DNA from: Trichomonas vaginalis G3
Lineage: Eukaryota; Parabasalia; Trichomonadida; Trichomonadidae
NCBI RefSeq assembly: GCF_026262505.1
Contig: NC_067203.1
Location: forward strand, 4,774,001 to 4,838,000
Length of the DNA: 64,000 nt
Reading direction: 5' to 3'
A model generated the notes under the pieces. That model searched no databases. It was not told where the DNA came from and was given only the letters and a program-made list of their open reading frames with translations. Shown here in pieces: positions 62,138 through 64,000 of the stretch. The position numbers were made by a program, and so were the translations under genes. The first letter of the stretch is position 1. Each line of letters starts with the position of its first letter.

Positions 62138-64000
62138 TTATTTTTGAGGAACGAAAGTCCAAAGAGATAATGATCTATCATCACGTGAGATTAGAACATT
62201 TGTTCCATTCCAAATGTTGATAGACATAGCCCTTGGTTTTTCTTCTAATACAAATGTATCTTTTGTCTTCAAAGTTCCTTCTTTTACTAGAACTAATGAT
62301 TTCTCAGTCAAAACTAAGAAATAATTATCATGGACTCCATCAGGGAAATTAGTAACAGCCACATCTTTGATTTGCTCATCAAATTCCCTAATTGTTTGCA
62401 TCTTTCCATTGACACTGAAAAGTGTCAAAACCGTTTTATCTTTCACTTTTTGAACTACGACAAAATTTCCTGTTGCTACGCACATAACTATTTTTGTGAT
62501 TGGTGATGCCAAGTGTCCTTCAAGTACTCTCAAAAACCGATGTGAATCCGATGTAAATGTTGATATTTTTCCATCAACATGGCCTGCAATGATCATTTTC
62601 GCTTGAGATGAAATGAAAACTGTCGAAATTTTTTCCAAATGACCTCTCAATGTTGCTTTATGCTTCAAACCAATTGACGTTGCCTGCCAATGGTTGATAA
62701 TTGGTATCTTGTGTCCTGTCACTATCTCAGAGTTATCTGTGTGTATGCAAATCGGTCTTATTTCATCGGCAAACGAGAAAGCACTTCCTGTTTGAGAAAT
62801 TGCCAATTTTGTGTGCATGTATTCAATTTTTCCACAGCAAATTCTCACTTTGTAACTGTTAGGAAGCCGGAACCAATCATCATCCCTCTTGATCTTGTAC
62901 ATCTTCATACTATCATTGTATGGCAAATTATTTTGGACGTTTACAAGTGTCACTTTTCTTTGAAGTGAATAATTTCTTTTTGGATGGAAATCGTAAAACA
63001 ACTGAACAGGAGCTTGTCCGCAATTATGGATCTGTTCGATAACTGCTTTCATTAGTATCCTGTCGTTTACGTATTTCTCTGGGTCGAATTGGAAAATGAT
63101 TGGCTGCAAGACGTTGAATCTTTGGAAAGCCAAATTTCCTTGTCTTCTGACACCCCAAATCAAATCAATCCATTCATTCAAGTTTTCAGATGTTTGATCG
63201 GATTCCAAAGCTTTTCTCATTTCTCTTACGAGTTTCTCAGGAGAATTATCAGCCCATGGAGGCAACACAACGTTATTTATGTCCCTGTGAGTGATTGGTG
63301 ATTCAGGAAACACTAAATTATTCGTGTTGACATATAATTCTGGAATTAAATAAATTTCTGCCACCATTTCTAAAGCACTTTTTGCTGATGATGACATCAT
63401 TAATTCCTTTGTTATCTGCATGGATTGGAATGTTCTATCTGCTGCGTCAAATGATCCTGATTGGAATGTAATCAGTTCATCAGTAAACGGCTCTAATCTT
63501 ATTAAGAAATAAAGGGAACTTCCAACGTTTGAAACGTAATTTGCAAAATTATATGGCTCAATATTCATTTGCAATGTCGCGTTGTAGTAATCGGTAAGAG
63601 ATTTCTGCTGCTGAGATGTCTGTGCGAATATAGGGTACCTGAAATCTCTAAATCCCCTTGGAGTTTCCGAAGTGAAATCAGTAATTGTCCATGGAAAAAT
63701 TGGAAATTGAGTGAAGTCAGACCATGACCGACCACTTATAAAATTCAGCTTCAAAATGTAGTTAAATGTCGATAGTTTTCCTTCGCACCACATTTGTGTT
63801 GCTTTAGAGAGTTCTTCTTTGTTTATTCCACTCATAACTTTCACTCCAATTCCTTGTAAAATATCAACAAATCTGTCTCTCAAAGAAGGAGTTTCCAAAG
63901 CGAAAAGAAACAAACATTCCATGTTATCTTCAATGATAATTCCTTTCGGTAAATGTTGGAACATCGTTAATCTAATACTCCGTAAATCAGAAATCTTAAT
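62138..64000 (-). CDS. BEACH-WD40 protein, C-terminal part (5' end outside the window)
   Basis: The frame has its first Met at 63964 but stays open to the window edge, and BEACH proteins are normally 1500-3500 residues, so only the C-terminal part is here. Seen in order: end of a PH-like domain (GIIIEDNMECLFLFALETPS), the BEACH domain (TQMWCEGKLSTFNYILKLNF, ISGRSWSDFTQFPIFPWTIT, YVSNVGSSLYFLIRLEPFT, FDAADRTFQSM, EIYLIPELYV), then WD40-type beta-propeller repeats (about 390-608; TSIGLKHKATLRGHLEKIST, ILISRDDRSLSLWTF-like end). BEACH proteins regulate vesicle traffic, lysosome size and membrane events. No break seen. Confidence 0.93.
   Translation of the reverse strand: MKISDLRSIRLTMFQHLPKGIIIEDNMECLFLFALETPSLRDRFVDILQGIGVKVMSGINKEELSKATQMWCEGKLSTFNYILKLNFISGRSWSDFTQFPIFPWTITDFTSETPRGFRDFRYPIFAQTSQQQKSLTDYYNATLQMNIEPYNFANYVSNVGSSLYFLIRLEPFTDELITFQSGSFDAADRTFQSMQITKELMMSSSAKSALEMVAEIYLIPELYVNTNNLVFPESPITHRDINNVVLPPWADNSPEKLVREMRKALESDQTSENLNEWIDLIWGVRRQGNLAFQRFNVLQPIIFQFDPEKYVNDRILMKAVIEQIHNCGQAPVQLFYDFHPKRNYSLQRKVTLVNVQNNLPYNDSMKMYKIKRDDDWFRLPNSYKVRICCGKIEYMHTKLAISQTGSAFSFADEIRPICIHTDNSEIVTGHKIPIINHWQATSIGLKHKATLRGHLEKISTVFISSQAKMIIAGHVDGKISTFTSDSHRFLRVLEGHLASPITKIVMCVATGNFVVVQKVKDKTVLTLFSVNGKMQTIREFDEQIKDVAVTNFPDGVHDNYFLVLTEKSLVLVKEGTLKTKDTFVLEEKPRAMSINIWNGTNVLISRDDRSLSLWTFVPQK

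Overview
The window is AT-rich nuclear DNA from a parabasalid protist, most likely a trichomonad (Trichomonas or Tritrichomonas type). The reasons are compact and mostly intronless genes, ankyrin/DUF3447-type proteins, an ALK/LTK-type glycine-rich protein, Inr-like TCA(Py)(T/A) motifs a few bases before start codons, a tiny intron ending in CTAACATCAG, and long Polinton/Maverick elements, which are known to be very abundant in trichomonads. I made no database search; species level is open.

Layout. 1-3788: right-hand end of one Polinton (copy A), cut by the window edge. 3880-6599: an ankyrin protein and a coiled-coil protein. 6600-10640: a gene-poor graveyard with two non-autonomous DNA transposon candidates (7100-7774 and 8447-10357); the second sits inside an ankyrin-gene relic. 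10640-23061: host genes for a membrane protein (one frameshift), a P4-ATPase lipid flippase, a redox-inactive PDI-like protein, a Tctex-type dynein light chain with a 24-nt intron, a large ankyrin gene with two frameshifts, a SNARE-like tail-anchored protein and a coiled-coil protein. 23413-24417: a Mutator-like miniature element with a 9-bp target duplication. 24716-52671: a second Polinton of the same family (copy B), about 28 kb, bounded by inverted repeats and broken in many places; near its left end it carries a roughly 9-kb array of about 80 almost identical 111-bp coding repeats. 52803-64000: host genes for an unusual fusion protein (CpgS-like P-loop plus DUF6602/PD-(D/E)XK-like domain), a coiled-coil protein, a Rab GTPase, an ankyrin/DUF3447 protein, a glycine-rich protein and the C-terminal part of a BEACH-WD40 protein that runs off the window.

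How they fit together. The host genes do not form an operon or an obvious pathway. Several belong to membrane traffic and cytoskeleton (flippase, Rab, SNARE-like, BEACH, dynein light chain, PDI-like), as expected for an amoeboid or flagellated endocytic parasite. The Polintons are fossils here: capsid, ATPase and primase-helicase parts can be named, but most are broken. The most interesting single host gene is the P-loop/DUF6602 fusion at 52803-55349; the best structural finds are the 24-nt intron, the 111-bp coding array, and the transposon insertion into an ankyrin relic shown by a 9-bp duplication.

Caution: all three host-gene frameshifts inferred here lie in or beside short homopolymers, so residual assembly indels are a serious alternative to real pseudogenes.
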